A stretch of DNA of 64,000 nucleotides from Acholoe squamosa (lineage: Eukaryota; Annelida; Polychaeta; Phyllodocida; Polynoidae): NCBI GenBank assembly GCA_949317995.1, contig OX439035.1, positions 83,825,959 through 83,889,958 of the forward strand, read 5' to 3'. The stretch's first letter is position 1; each line of letters begins with the position of its first letter. Below the pieces are notes generated by a model. The model saw only the letters and a program-made list of their open reading frames with translations, was not told the origin of the DNA and made no database searches. This document shows, in pieces, positions 35,801-48,600 of the stretch. The position numbers were made by a program, and so were the translations under genes.

Positions 35801-37239
35801 AAATTAGTTAATCTCTATGATTACTCAATCAATTTTAATTTGGAATTAAATAATTAAAGCAAGGTCTAAAATGTGTGAGTCCCAGTGCAGCCTTTGCGCA
35901 GTGTGCAGGGACTGATAAGGGCCACAATGGCTGTAAATCCACTGACAGAAAACATCATAGAAATTCCATATTCAATCCCTCCTAACTTCTGTTCAAATAC
36001 TACTAGAAATACAATTCCAGCAGTGATTAGTCACTGGGCACGACTCAGTAAAGAACTGAGTCGCTGGGACTGGCATACCTAAAACTTTCAGGTGCTCTAG
36101 AAACGGCAAGTTTCTAAGAATAACATTTGACAGAAATAAATACCCAACAATCAGCTTATGGTATTGACAAGAGTACCACCTTAGTTTTGCTGTCTGTGAG
36201 TGGGAAGAGCGTCTTTTGTCGGAAACCTTTAGATCGCACCCTCTTCCAAGATTTGGCACATGCCGTGTGGGTTGCAACGGGTAGCTATCTGCAGGTGCAT
36301 TTTCTTCCAGACAGGAAGTCAATCTTCACTCTCCAAGCAGATTCTATGAATAGCATTTTTTCATGAATAACACCTCTGTTGTGAGACCTGAAACCACATC
36401 CAACATCGCCGACCGTGGCAGCTAAACTTGACAGATTTGCGAGAACCAAATAATCTGGCCCCCGTATTAAAGGTTTCTCACAAAATGGCAACAAACATGT
36501 CTTAGGAAGCCATCTTTAAGAGGAAATCGACATAAAAAAATTATGTCCTACAATTCCAGCCACCTGACAAATAAGCCCTATGCAGGAAGCCTGACTCTCC
36601 CGTCAGGTAAGAGTCAGCGCCCGCCGGACAAGCAGTGATTAGATTAGATTATTCAAGTTGACAGCTTTCCGGTGGAGTAAAATAATCCGGGAAAATCCAG
36701 GAAAAAAATTGTCACGTTTTCCCTACTCAATATAGTAAGCCGCAGCCTTATTTTGCTGTAAACAGATAATTTTAGGTTTATTGCCCCCGCCCCGATCTAT
36801 AAGTAGGCCGAAGTCAAGCTTTGGCGGCCGTCGCGACATTCATCGATGCCGATGGCCTACTTTTTTTGATGGCCAAAAATCCGGCAGTATATCGTTTGGA
36901 TCTCTTCTTTACTCCTTGGCACTACAAATCATGAAGAAAGTATGAAAATATCTACTCTACTGCGTCAAAGCCAGGGAATAGTTAAATGGCATTGGTTTGT
37001 GTGGCAAGTCTGAAAGAACACAAGGAAACGGAAAGGTCGTTTTGGGCGTTTTTGACTGAGAGAGACAAGAGGACCGTCGACCCGCTGGCGGAATGGCATC
37101 ACTTTACCTTTTTAAGTCGGCTTCCGAGCATCTTCGCGACAACTGTAGCCCTCTACGATTCTCCATACTTGCTGTGGTATATGATTATCCAATATATATC
37201 CCTTGGTAAAGTGATAAGTTTGCTTTATACTCTTGATTT

Positions 37240-37440
37240 GATCATTACCGTTCAGGGCCACGTTGTTTTGAACATGGCGCACAACGGCGTTCATGGACGG
37301 CGTTAACCAATCAGATTGCAGCGACGCTTATGACCACGAAAATAGGCGTGGTATGAAAGCTTCCCGCGCAAAGGAGCCCGTACATGCCATACAAGGTGGG
37401 CCACTTCGATCACTTTACACCCTCACCTAAGACAAGGTAA
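37240..37440 (+). promoter_or_regulatory. Possible promoter and 5' non-coding exon
   Basis: A locally CpG-richer stretch with a CCAAT motif (aaccaatcag, about 37303) ends at a good donor, AAG|GTAAGTGG, at 37436. The nearest downstream plus-strand coding exon is the signal-peptide exon of the IL-17RD-like gene at 42695, which has plausible acceptors just upstream. The link is speculative. Confidence 0.2.
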
Positions 37441-38167
37441 GTGGGAAAGCGAGTACTTACTGAGTGCGTTACACCATTGGTCAAAGCTACTTTATGCTAA
37501 CATATGAACAGCTATATGCCTAGACTTACCTCCTCAATCAACCCATTTTTTCTAACGCCTTTTATTTCACTTGATATGTCTGATATATATATATTTATAG
37601 CCCGCGGTTTAAAACCCTTCGAAACTCGTTCAGCGTTGGTCACGTTTTTAGATATAACATCAAAACTACACTGAGTAATGCTTGGATTACCACCAAATTT
37701 TGTCTCAATAATACTACAATTGAGTCTTTTATGTGTACCAAAAATAAAAAACTAAGGATCAAAACTTTTGGAATTGTGGGTCTTCTATTATATAGTGCGA
37801 GGTGTAAATTTTGGTGAAAATCGATCCACAATTTTAACTTTACCCTCAGTTCATCAAAAATCATCATATACTCTTAAGAATCACTATACCTTCCCTACAG
37901 TGTGTCTACTACACAATACAGTTACCCTCTGCCACCTATAAGTTATTTAATTAGCTCAGGAAGGCCCTTGCTGAAAATGATCTTTGGCCTTTTTTAGACA
38001 CACTTCCGACTCACCGCAGGCCAGCCCTTACAGAAAAATAAATCAACATGACTCATTTTGTCATTATTATCCAGCCAAACATGTCTACTAATCAATACAA
38101 AACAGTTCAACACCATAAAAGATGATTCCTTTGACTGGTGAGCATTCTACATAAACAATCACTTTTT

Positions 38168-38206
38168 GTGACCTACGCTGAATTGGGCTAATTCAGCGTA
38201 GGTCAC
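38168..38206. repeat. Perfect 17-bp hairpin
   Basis: GTGACCTACGCTGAATT, loop GGGCT, then the exact complement. The stem bears an AGGTCA half-site on each strand at its base. Function is unknown. Confidence 0.7.
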
Positions 38207-38961
38207 ACCTCCAGAGTTGAAAATTGGTTCCAAGGCAGTGGTGATGTAGGGTTTATAGGTAGAGCCAAACTTTTTTCTGCCAAATAGACCCCTATAGGAA
38301 CCCCTTTGATGGTGGGTATTAAATAGATTAAAGCTGATATATTAGCAGGCAAGCTATTCTATATATATGATAGCCTTGGTGAGTAGAAAATCTGTCCTTT
38401 TTCATAGGAAGAGGTACCTTGAAAAAATTATGTGTTGTATGAACTCCAAACGACTTTGAAATGTTAGATAGGATCCCCCACTAAGGAAAAAAATAGTTTA
38501 TGATGTTCTAGGACTGCTTAGATAAGCAGTAAATTACATGGGAATTTGAGAAAATTGCCCAAAAATGCCAAATTTTGGCATTTTTTCACCTTTGACGCCC
38601 AATATCTCCAAGGATTATAGGCCGACATAAGCAAATTTGTCATTTTTTTGAAGCTCCAGATGTTTTCTATCTAATATGACTAGAATAAAGAAGAAGGGAG
38701 CTTTAACTTGTTTATTGCAGCTCCCTGAAGGTAAAAAGACCCAAAAACATTGTTTCTTGAATCAGCCCATATATTCCCTTAGAAATAACTAAATACCTAG
38801 CTAGGCAAAAACTCAATAATGTCATTTTCTGCTTGATACCCTCATAATAAATGTATTTTTGTCCTTGTCAAATTAGACGTTGTAGGGCAATCCTTGGGGC
38901 GGACTCGGCGGGGGTTATCTCACATAGCCTCATATGATAGGTCTACTATTTCAGATGGGAC

Positions 38962-39237
38962 TAAGGGAGCGGTCATTTTTTAACAAAAGGGGGTTTGGTG
39001 GGTTTGGGGAGGGGGCAAAAAAATTTCAGACCCCTTTTAGGGGGGGACAAGAAAAATTTTGCCCCTTTTCAGCGAAAAAGCCAGCGCGCGACTATAGAAT
39101 AAAAGGGGGGACGGAAAAATTTCAGACCGCTCAGAGACAGAGGGGACCCCTCAGAGGGGAGACAGAAAAAATTTTCGCTGCGCATGCGTGGAATTTCACC
39201 GATCCCCCCTGTTGTTAAAAAATGACCACTCCCTAAG
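38962..39237. mobile_element. MITE, GGGAGTGGTCATT family, copy C
   Basis: The ends GGGAGCGGTCATTTTTTAAC and gttaaaaaatgaccactccc are inverted repeats, flanked by CTAA on both sides. The core AAAAAGCCAGCGCGCGACTA is shared with copy A. Non-coding. Confidence 0.7.
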
Positions 39238-40345
39238 GCCAAAAAAAAAAAAAGGTTTCCGGTCACTTGCCCGTCCTCAGCCAAAAGGGGCCGACCTCAG
39301 ATTTTTTTTTTAAAGTTTTCATGTGAGCACTTCTCTTCGCAAGATATACACATATTTCCCCATCATTTTCTCATATTTCATACAGGACACAATCCTTTGT
39401 TATAATAAACATCGAAAACCTGGCAAAGTATGACTATATGAGGCCTTAGATGCAAAAAAAAATATCAAAAAACAAAATCCGATCTACCTGCCTCAACTTT
39501 ATGGACCATGTTACCGGCCTAATAGATTGTACCCCCACACTTTCCTTTTCGGTTGTATTTGTTTGTTTTTTGCCTAATTTAAGATTAAGTGCATCTCATT
39601 AGACTTTTTTAATTGCCCACAACAATCATACAGAAAAATGCTGTGGTCTACCCGATCTTTTCCATCGATGGAATCGTCCATATTTAAGTTGTATTTTACT
39701 AAAAAAATTAGATTTACATGAGTTGTAATGATTTCACATGGATACGTTACACCCATCTGGCTATCTTATTTCTTTTTTTTTTTAGCTTGAATGGATGGCC
39801 TGACAAGTAGAGCTGCCCTATTTATAGGCCTAGCTGGCCTAGAAATTTGGTCGAGATGCATTTAGTGCTAGCTAGGTAAATGTACATGGGAAAGTTGCCC
39901 GATTCCCCTAAAAAATATGGATTAAATATCAGAATTTCATTTAGTCAACATTAGATCGATTTGTTTGAGTATATGGCATCATTAGGCCTATTCCATTTCT
40001 GGATCAGTATATAATTCTCGGCCTCAAAGTGAAATTTTAAAAATTGGGAGGTTTCTTTAGATTGACCCCTGGTCATGCCCCCCCCCCCCGCGACATCCCT
40101 GCCGGTCATTTCCCCCTGGTCACTCCCGGGATATCTCACCCTATGCCAAGCTATGGCATCATATTCTGTCTGGTATGGATTGGTAGGTCAACAGGATAAT
40201 AAACTAGATAGAATTAGTGGGGATTATTGGAGAAGTATTTGGAGGATGATTCTACAAAATATTACCATGGACCTAAAAAAAAATCTATGCTATTACCCTA
40301 ATCTCAGGGAAATAATGTTCATTCATGTAGGCCTAACCCAGTCAA

Positions 40346-40447
40346 CAAAAACGTTTCAAAACGTTTCAGAACGTTTCCCTAAGGCTCCTTATAATGTCAA
40401 AACGTTTTAAAACGTTAGAAACGTTTTTGGACGTTAAATAACGTTTT
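40346..40447. repeat. Cluster of AACGTT palindromes
   Basis: Seven AACGTT hexamers, usually within AAAACGTTTC or AAAACGTTTT, occur in about 100 bp in otherwise AT-rich sequence. No TIR was identified around it. Confidence 0.7.
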
Positions 40448-40564
40448 TTGTTAAGTGCCTATCTGAATTCTACATATAATTTTGAAAACCCATTGATTAG
40501 AACAGAATTTAGGGTGCTGAACTCTGCATGCGTAGAGTCTATGTGGAGTGTGCCTATATGTGGG

Positions 40565-40730
40565 ATAGGCTACTATAAGAGAGTTCAGAAAAATACCCAG
40601 TAGAGTTCAATTCAGCTGATAAAAAATAAAGATAAAATAAAGAAAAATAGGCTACTATAAGAGAGTTCAGAAAAATACCCAGTAGAGTTCAATTCAGCTG
40701 ATAAAAAAATAAAGATAAAATAAAGAAAAA
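40565..40730. repeat. Tandem duplication, 82-bp unit, two copies
   Basis: The unit beginning ataggctactataagagag occurs at 40565 and again at 40647. The two are almost identical, differing by one A in the A-run. A recent local duplication. Confidence 0.85.
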
Positions 40731-40785
40731 TGCTTCCACATGTAGAATGAGTGTTTGGATCGGCCATAGGCTATTGGCACTGAAT

Positions 40786-41075
40786 ACTGGACACCTCGGA
40801 ACCAGGGGCACCTCGGAAGAAGACATCTCGGAAGCAGGTATTATATGATACTGTCCCTACGCCGTTGATCAATAATATGCATTTATTTGGTACCTAATGG
40901 TTAAAATTTGTACTTCAAAATAATCATTTGCTTCCGAGATGTGCTTCCAAGATGCATGGTTTGCTTCCAAGATGTCTGCTTCCTAGGTGTCCCTGTTTCC
41001 GAGGTGTCTGCTTCCGAAATGGCTTGCTGCCGAGATGTCTGCTTCCTAGGTGTCCCTGCTTCCGAGGTGTCCAGT
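40786..41075. mobile_element. TIR element with internal TGCTTCC repeats
   Basis: The ends ACTGGACACCTCGGAA and TTCCGAGGTGTCCAGT are perfect complements. Between 40930 and 41065, units of gcttccgagatgt and gcttcctaggtgtccctg recur. About 290 bp and non-coding. Confidence 0.7.
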
Positions 41076-41111
41076 TACCTTGTGGACAGGCTCTTTTGGT
41101 TTTGCTTAATA

Positions 41112-41287
41112 AGGCCTATAAGTCCATAAATGACGTCATGCAAAATTTGACCAATTTTTTAAACCCCCCTCCCCCTTGTCAATTTTTTTTCTTCCAATTT
41201 TGCAATGCTGAAGATATACGAAATTAATTCCATCATGCTGGGGCTGACCCCCCCCCCTCCAGGATGACGTCATTTGTGGTTGGCCCC
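41112..41287. mobile_element. MITE with CRE-containing TIR, copy B
   Basis: AAATGACGTCATGC at the left and gatgacgtcattt at the right are inverted. Both ends carry TGACGTCA. The interior has C runs and gcaatgctgaagatata, which matches copy A (20522-20684) in the opposite orientation. Confidence 0.6.
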
Positions 41288-41301
41288 TTAGCTTAAGGCC
41301 T

Positions 41302-42371
41302 AGGGTAGGACGGGGTAAGAGGCCCTTTGGGGTAAAAGGCCCTTTGGCCCTCATAACCAAGGTACTAGTTGTATCCAGCCATTTAACACTTGGGAGTAAG
41401 GATAACTTCAAGGAGATCTCTTTTGTAGGTTTTCATTATGATTGGATGAGAAAAAGTTAGCTTTAATATCAGACATTCAATTTTTTATAACTATTAAGAT
41501 CATCATGCTCAATTTGAGATAATTAGAAATAAAAGGGTCATGAAATATGCATGGATTTTTCGGTAGTAAGATAAATGGGTTCAAAGTATTAGGTGAAATA
41601 TTATTAGATAAAGGGGTGAAGGGTAGGTCATAAAGATACATTTTATTTACCTTATACTTTGTTCCAATACCTACATGGACTTTTGAGATGAACCTTTAAT
41701 AATATCGTAGGCCTATCATCAGATCCATAGGCCTTTTGCCCCATCGCTTTGGGCCTTTTACCCCAGCCTTTCAACCTATGGGGGAAAATGCCCCACTGTT
41801 TGTCAAGCATTCTATTGGAATATTCCATAAGGCTAGGCTGCAACCTATTTCACAAATATGATACATTGTTCCATCTCTTGATTGGTGTGAAAAATATGCA
41901 TTTATTAGGGATTATTCTCTTAGAACAAGCTCAGTTTCATGCTATTAGGGTATTTTAGCTTATCCTACCCTATCACCCCTTGGACTTCAATGTGAATTAT
42001 CGAAAATGCTACTTTAGGTGATTTAGGATGTCCAAATCTCAGTAGTAGTAGTTCATGAATATTAACTTTAGCTTCTTTTTTAATGACAAGAATCTAAATG
42101 GAGCATTTATTCCAATTAGGATCCTTTTTATTGTGCATGTGGGCCCTTTATCCCAAAGGTTGTAGGCCCTTACCCCAGCGCTTTTACCCCAGCATCCACT
42201 TTTTTTCATACATGATTTACTGTAACAATCTATGGGGCAGAGCTGACAAGCTTTTGCGAATGAGGAAAATATCATTCCATCCTTTGATTAATGTAAAAAG
42301 TATTCTGGAAGCAGCCATGAATTTCTTATAAATAACACATCTGTAAATTAAGGGTGTCTTACCCCACCCTA
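41302..42371 (-). mobile_element. GGGTAGGACGGGGTAAG-family TIR element, copy 2
   Basis: Inverted relative to 9030-10298 and alignable over most of its length (for example ttacattaatcaaaggatgg on the minus strand near 42290). TIR AGGGTAGGACGGGGTAAGA. It lacks the SINE insertion. Non-coding. Confidence 0.7.
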
Positions 42372-42694
42372 CTATATAGGCCAAAATTTTCTGCGCCCCC
42401 ACCCCTGAAGGCTGAAGGATCAAAAGTGTCCCCCCCCCCCCACAGCCTGGGCACAGCAGGAGTCAAAAGTTTTTCTATAACCCCCCCCCCCCACCCGTCC
42501 AGCCTGGGCACAGGAGTCAAAAGTTTTTATGCCCCCCTCAACCCCGACCCCCCACCCCTTGATAAATATTGGTCTTGATTCCTGTTTGTGGCACATTTCG
42601 CCGCCTGGCGGGAACCACCATTACTGTTTATTTTCAATGTTGTTAGCGGCGGTCTTAACTTCTCAGCAGCACCAAAACAACATGGTTGCTGGTC

Positions 42695-45600
42695 ATGGGA
42701 GATCGCTTGGGCTGGGCCATTTTCTTGATATTGTTGCTAGTTATTGATGGCCAATATACACAATACTATGAAGCGAGAAACAACTCATGCCAGCGTGATT
42801 GTCTGACACAGGTTTGTTGTCATTGTATCTTTTATTATGTCAGAATCTTTGATCCAAAATGATAGCGATAGGAGTGTCACTTGTCTAGCATTTGTAGACT
42901 TGTCCACTGCTGTCAAAGGGCTTGACAGGTGTCATTGACCTACAGTAGGCACGCCCATTTATATTAGGTGCTTCTCGTCTCACAGTGTACTGAAGTGAGA
43001 CTTCATTAAAGTCTACTTAAGCATAGAACTATTGGTGCGTTCCAAAGCTCTATCCTAGCATTAGATATTTCATAGATACAGCATGAGCTTGGAGCCTTGG
43101 ATTGATGTCTTCTTGTGATGATAAATCATGAATGATTTTGAAGAATAAAAATACCTGCCTTGATGCTTGAATGGCATTCAATTTAATACATGTTCCTAAC
43201 CTATGTCTGTTTTGGTGTATGTGTATTCCCTGGTACAAAATTTGTAAAAGTTCTTTGGAGGTCTATTTCTTCCTCAATCCTTTCTCCTTTTATGTAACAT
43301 CTAACAAGGCCTGCTACCGGGTTTCTGTTTTATTGAGGCTACCATCTAAAGTACGACATCATGCTGGTGGTAGACCTGTATGATAGGTGCTAGGCCTAAT
43401 CATTAGATTGACAAGAATGTCAGGACTGACAAATGTACCGGTATACAGGCTAAAGGTAGCCCAATGTTTGCAGTGAATGTCAATTATATAAACTTCCTGG
43501 TGCCTGTTGTGCAAAAGTCTCGTAAAAGATCTAATACTAATGCCAGATGGTGATAAGAATTGATGTATTAATGTAGTTTAATTCTGTCGCATTAATTAAA
43601 TTACATATTGGCACAGTTATCACTTTTGAGGTGTTTTGTTGAATTGTCAGACCTATGACCTAGTGAGAGGGATTTTTAGTTTAAGTGGACCTTTGGTGAG
43701 GGCATGGACATTAAGTACGGTATTTTAGTTCTCAGGTGAGGGCACTTAATTTTAGTTCTTAAGCTAACGCCAAACATAGCGCGTCGTATGCACGCGGGAG
43801 GCAGTTGTCATGCCAACGAAAAGCCCTAACAGGGGTTATCTGACTGCATGTTGATGCGTCACGAAACACATTATGTTTGTTTTCCGCTGTAGTACATAAT
43901 AGTACTTGCAACCCCCTGATGTTGGAATGACGATTGGACCTTTAAGGTGAGTCGCTACCATTGAATCAAAGATCATGCATTTTTCTCTCAGAGTCACAAA
44001 AGATCATCTAGAATAAGAATATGAAAACAAAAGTACCGTAACCTCCCGCGTAAAAGGCGCAGCCTGCCTATAAGGCGCACCTAGAGTTTTAGGATTTGAT
44101 CAAAAAAATTTAAAAAAAACTTTCGTTCTGCTGAATGGATTTTAGAAATTCAAAAAGCTATGTGTAGCTAGGGCCCCATGGACCCCAATGAAATCCCTTA
44201 TGCCATACCAGGACTTCAGGGGAGTGTAACATGAAAATGAAGGTCTTGATGTCCCCCTTGTGAATCCATTGAGAACTAAAATCTTGCGTATAAGACATGC
44301 CTTATACGGTACCGGGAGATTACGGTAGGGGGGTCCTGAGCTACTTTTTTTCTACAGATTTTTGAAAAATAAAAGTTTTTCCATTTTCACCTAAAAATCA
44401 GAAAAATGGACTAAGATTTTAGATTTTTTTCTGCAACAACTATCAAACACAGAAATATGAAATTAGAACATTCTCCTCACAAGGAGAATGTTCTAATATG
44501 CTTATTTATCAAGAATTTTTCTTTTCTCTCCAATTACAAAGGATTGGGGCTAAATTTCTCGCTTTTTGTCAAAAAGGATAAATTCCTATATTTTTATAAG
44601 AAAAACGATTAGATCATCCATTTCTAGACACTAGATTCTTCTTAAAAAAATTTTAAATAATCTTCAGATAATTCGTCTTTAAATAGGAGTAATTTTGTTA
44701 TGGGGTCCCATAATTTTGATATTGGGGTCCCGTGCATAATTTTATAACTAAAATCCATGTTCAAAGCACTGCATGATGGATAAAATATATAAGCTGGGGA
44801 GTCAGACATCTTAAATTTCAATATTTAGAAATGTCCTGGTGTGGAAAGCACAAGTTATGACATTTGAAATAGGGTAATTTGGGGGTGCTGATCATGAATC
44901 TGGGGTGCGTATCTCGATATCTAGGTAGGAACAAGGTCAAATCAAAGGTCAAAGGTCACAATGCATTTCACATCCATGGGGAATCTAGGTTACGTCTTTT
45001 GGGGAGAAGCGCTAACGTGGCGCCATTTTCGCTTGTAAAATATGAGCAGTAGACTTTCACATTCCCACCGGAACCACTGACACACTTCCGATCATACCGT
45101 TTCTCCCCAAAAGGGTTCACGGGGAATCTACTGTGCACTAAGGACCTCTAGTGTTAGTGACTGGAACAAAGCCCTCTGTCTGTTTCCACCATATATACAA
45201 AACGGCAGGCCTCTACTGGCTTGCATGGAGAATTCTCCCAGCAGAGACTCTCATAGGCATTCCGCTGTTTGGCCGTACAGAGGGATGGCATAGACTATGC
45301 TGGGAGAGCTGTTGAGTGACAAATAGCTGTAACAAACTGCATTGTTGTTGAACGCAGTGCCTTGGGCGTAAGGTGGCGCTAAATTGTTCAACCTGGGGAC
45401 ACTGTTTGTTCAGTCTCAGGCCATTCAAACATAGCAGTTTCTTAGAGCTATCAGTTTAATCAGTTTGGCGTTTTTGTTGATGTTTTTTGGCCCAGTTTGT
45501 ATTGGCCCAGTTTGTATTGTATTTCGCACGCCACTATCCAGCGGCGCAGCCGCTGGTCTATACTAAATTGCATATTGTGATATTTGACCTTTAATTTGAC

Positions 45601-48600
45601 CTTCTTCCGACCTAGATATCAAGATACACAGCCCAGATTCGTGATCAGCACCCCCAAATTACCCTAATCCAACCTTCAAACCTTGTGCTGCTCTCCATAC
45701 CAGGTGATCGACCTGATTCCATGATGGCTCCCCAAATATATAAATCCTTGGCAAAACATTGTTTCATTATATGCCCTCAATCATTGTGATCAGTATATCA
45801 CGATTAAAGCATTGTCTAGATAATATGAGGGGTGTAATTTTAAGGTTCAAAAGAATGTCAGAGAATGAAGAAAATAATTCAGATGTAAATATGCACAAAT
45901 TTAAAGTTGTCATAAAATGGACAGTTTCAATCAAAATGCCACGAAATCTTTTCTAGACACTTAGGGCATGTATAGGTATGTGCCTACCAAAAATGATCTC
46001 ATTCTGATGAAAAAAATCTATATGTGCAGAAACATGTGCAATAGGCTCAATTTCAATGGTAGCAACCCACCTTAAGTTAAGCCCGGCACAAACAAAACAG
46101 ACCAGATGCAGACTATGGGAATTCAGTTCAGTCTGTGCTGTTAGCGTTGATCTCAAACGCAGATTCAGCGTCCAGTCCGCATCTGGAGGGAATCTGTGAA
46201 ATCAAACAATGTTACATATTGACAATATATATAATTACAGACACAAGATAGACCCAACATGGACGGACATAATTTACATAGAAAATTTATCCCACAGTCT
46301 GTCCCTGGGAGGGGGGGGGGTAAGGTGAGGTGCAGATTTCACACGGACACCCCTTTCTGTGTCGGGTCCAGTTCGCATGTTTGCGCCGACCTGTATACTT
46401 CAGTCGTCGAACAACAGGTGTTTTGGCATTTGTATAAGACATCTAGGCCCATATCGTAAAGTACACAATGAATCACATTTGTTCTTGCATATAGCGCTCA
46501 ATACACTTGACCTTTGTCCTTCATGATGTATGGATGCAGCTCCAGGATCCAGCTTTATTATTCGCCAAGGTTGTATGAATGTATTTTACCCCTAGCCTAG
46601 GTGGTAGAATGGTTGGCATGTGATATGCAGGGCTACATTCATACATCATGAAGACTAATGGGCATCATGCATTCATGCACTGTGTAGCATCTAAACTTAC
46701 CAAAGCAACTGGTTATCAGACACCTTTACATCTGATACCGATAACAGATACCGTAATCTCCCGCGTAGAAGGCGCAGCTCGCGTAGAAGGCACACCCCCA
46801 ACTCAGAGAAGGCCTTTTCACGTAGAAGGCGCACATACCTCCTCTGGATCGATTTCTGGAAAAACCCGCGTATAAGGCGCCCCCCCAACTCACAGGGGGG
46901 CTGTTTCGCGTAGAAGGCGCCCCCACCCCTCCCCACCCCCCTATATGAGTTCAAGCTGTCATCGGCACACAGTCGGCGTTAAAAAACGGCGAGCAAATCT
47001 ACAGCGACCGGTCTGCCGCGGTGCTGGCTATATGAGTTCAAGCTGTCATCGGCACACGGTCGGTGTCAAACCAGCCGAGCGCCCGTTGACACCTCCCGGT
47101 CTGCCGCGCTGCTCCTGTTATGAGTTCAAGCTGTCATCGGCACACGGCGAGCAAATCTACAGCGACCGGGCTGCCGCGGTGAGGGCTTTATGAGTCGATG
47201 CTGTCATCGGCGCACGGTCGACTTGAACCCGCCAAGCGCGTCGACACCTCCCGGTCTGCCGCGCTGCTGGCTATATGAGTTCAAGCTGTCATCGGCGTAT
47301 GGTGGGCCTTATCCCCGGCGAGCGCGTCGACACCTCCCGGTCTGCCGCGGCGCTAGCGCTATGAGTCGATGCTGTCATCGGCCCACGTGTTCCCTACACC
47401 CCGGCAAGCCACACCGCATTGTCAACCTGTTGAGTCTATGCTGTCATCGGCACACGGTCGGCTTGAACCCGACAAGCGCGTTGACACCTCCCGGTCTGCC
47501 GCGGTGCTGGCGCTATGAGTTCAAGCTGTCATCGGCGCATTTTCCCAAATGAAATGTTGGAAAAACCCGCGTATAAGGCGCACCCCAAACTCAAGGCAAT
47601 TTACCTCCCGCGTATAAGACCCAGCAGCATTTTGTTTGGCGTAGAAGACGCGCCTTCTACGCGGGAGATTACGGTATCTGTATACTGTTCTATGCACCAT
47701 TCTGACCAAGCCGTGAGTTTCTTTCAGCCCATCGATTCTCCATTGCATTTACACTATAATTCCTTATGTTTCCTTGCAGGACGATGCAGAATCATCGTGC
47801 ATTTCAACTTCTGATCCAGGTAGATAATTTGCTACTGTATACATATAAAACATTTATTTGGGTTTTGTATATTGGTAGTGCTTGTGAGCTGAGCATACGC
47901 TTTATTTCTATGAAATACATATAAAAGTACAATTAAAAGGCTCCTTGTGATTCTTTCAGTGTCCCTTCTCCTCTATGTTTGACTTTCGTTTTGTATTTCA
48001 CTGAATTATTTAATTCAACTGTTACAGGGTGCAGCGCTCTGGATCCATCACTGGGCAAGGAGGTAACCCAGGTTAAGGGCCCCCTGGTGAGAGTGACGCG
48101 TATTACAGTAACACCGCGGGCCTCCAGTAATTGGTACGTCGTCACCCTCAACTGGATATCCCCTGTTTTCGGTAAGTTTGAGCATTTAGAAAATCTTTTT
48201 TTTTTTTTGTGGATCCCCAGCATTTAAGATGCGGAAACATGAAGGGGAAATAAACAGGTCATTCCTTGTTTCAATGGAAAATAAACAACTCAAATATACC
48301 TAGATGAATATGCGTCACGATGGCATAGGATACATTTTTTTTCTCATGAAACCAAGGGAGTAAGCATTAGTATCTCAGAAGGACATTGAAACATAACAAA
48401 AGATTCATTTCCAAAAAGTAATTAAGACGCAAACAGATATCAATGGTTAAGGGAAGGAAACTTCTCGCCCTTCGGACTTGGTGTAACTGAGTAGCAACAA
48501 AATGTTGAACAATGATGTCAGACTTTATGATTTCCCTTACGGTATGCTCTTTTGGAGTTCCAAGGTCTTAATGCTAAGTACTTTGCTCTCGTAAAAATCT

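Noticed and set aside
36986-37306. Plus-strand ORF of 106 codons
   Set aside because: No recognised domain. Composition drifts to AT-rich hydrophobic residues, and there is no partner exon. Probably chance.
46945-47552. Open frames across the minisatellite encoding repeated S-S-C-H-R-H-T-V-G / P-G-L-P-R-C peptides
   Set aside because: The frame changes between units, unit length is not a multiple of three throughout, and the array lies inside a MITE in an intron. The openness follows from GC-rich repeats.
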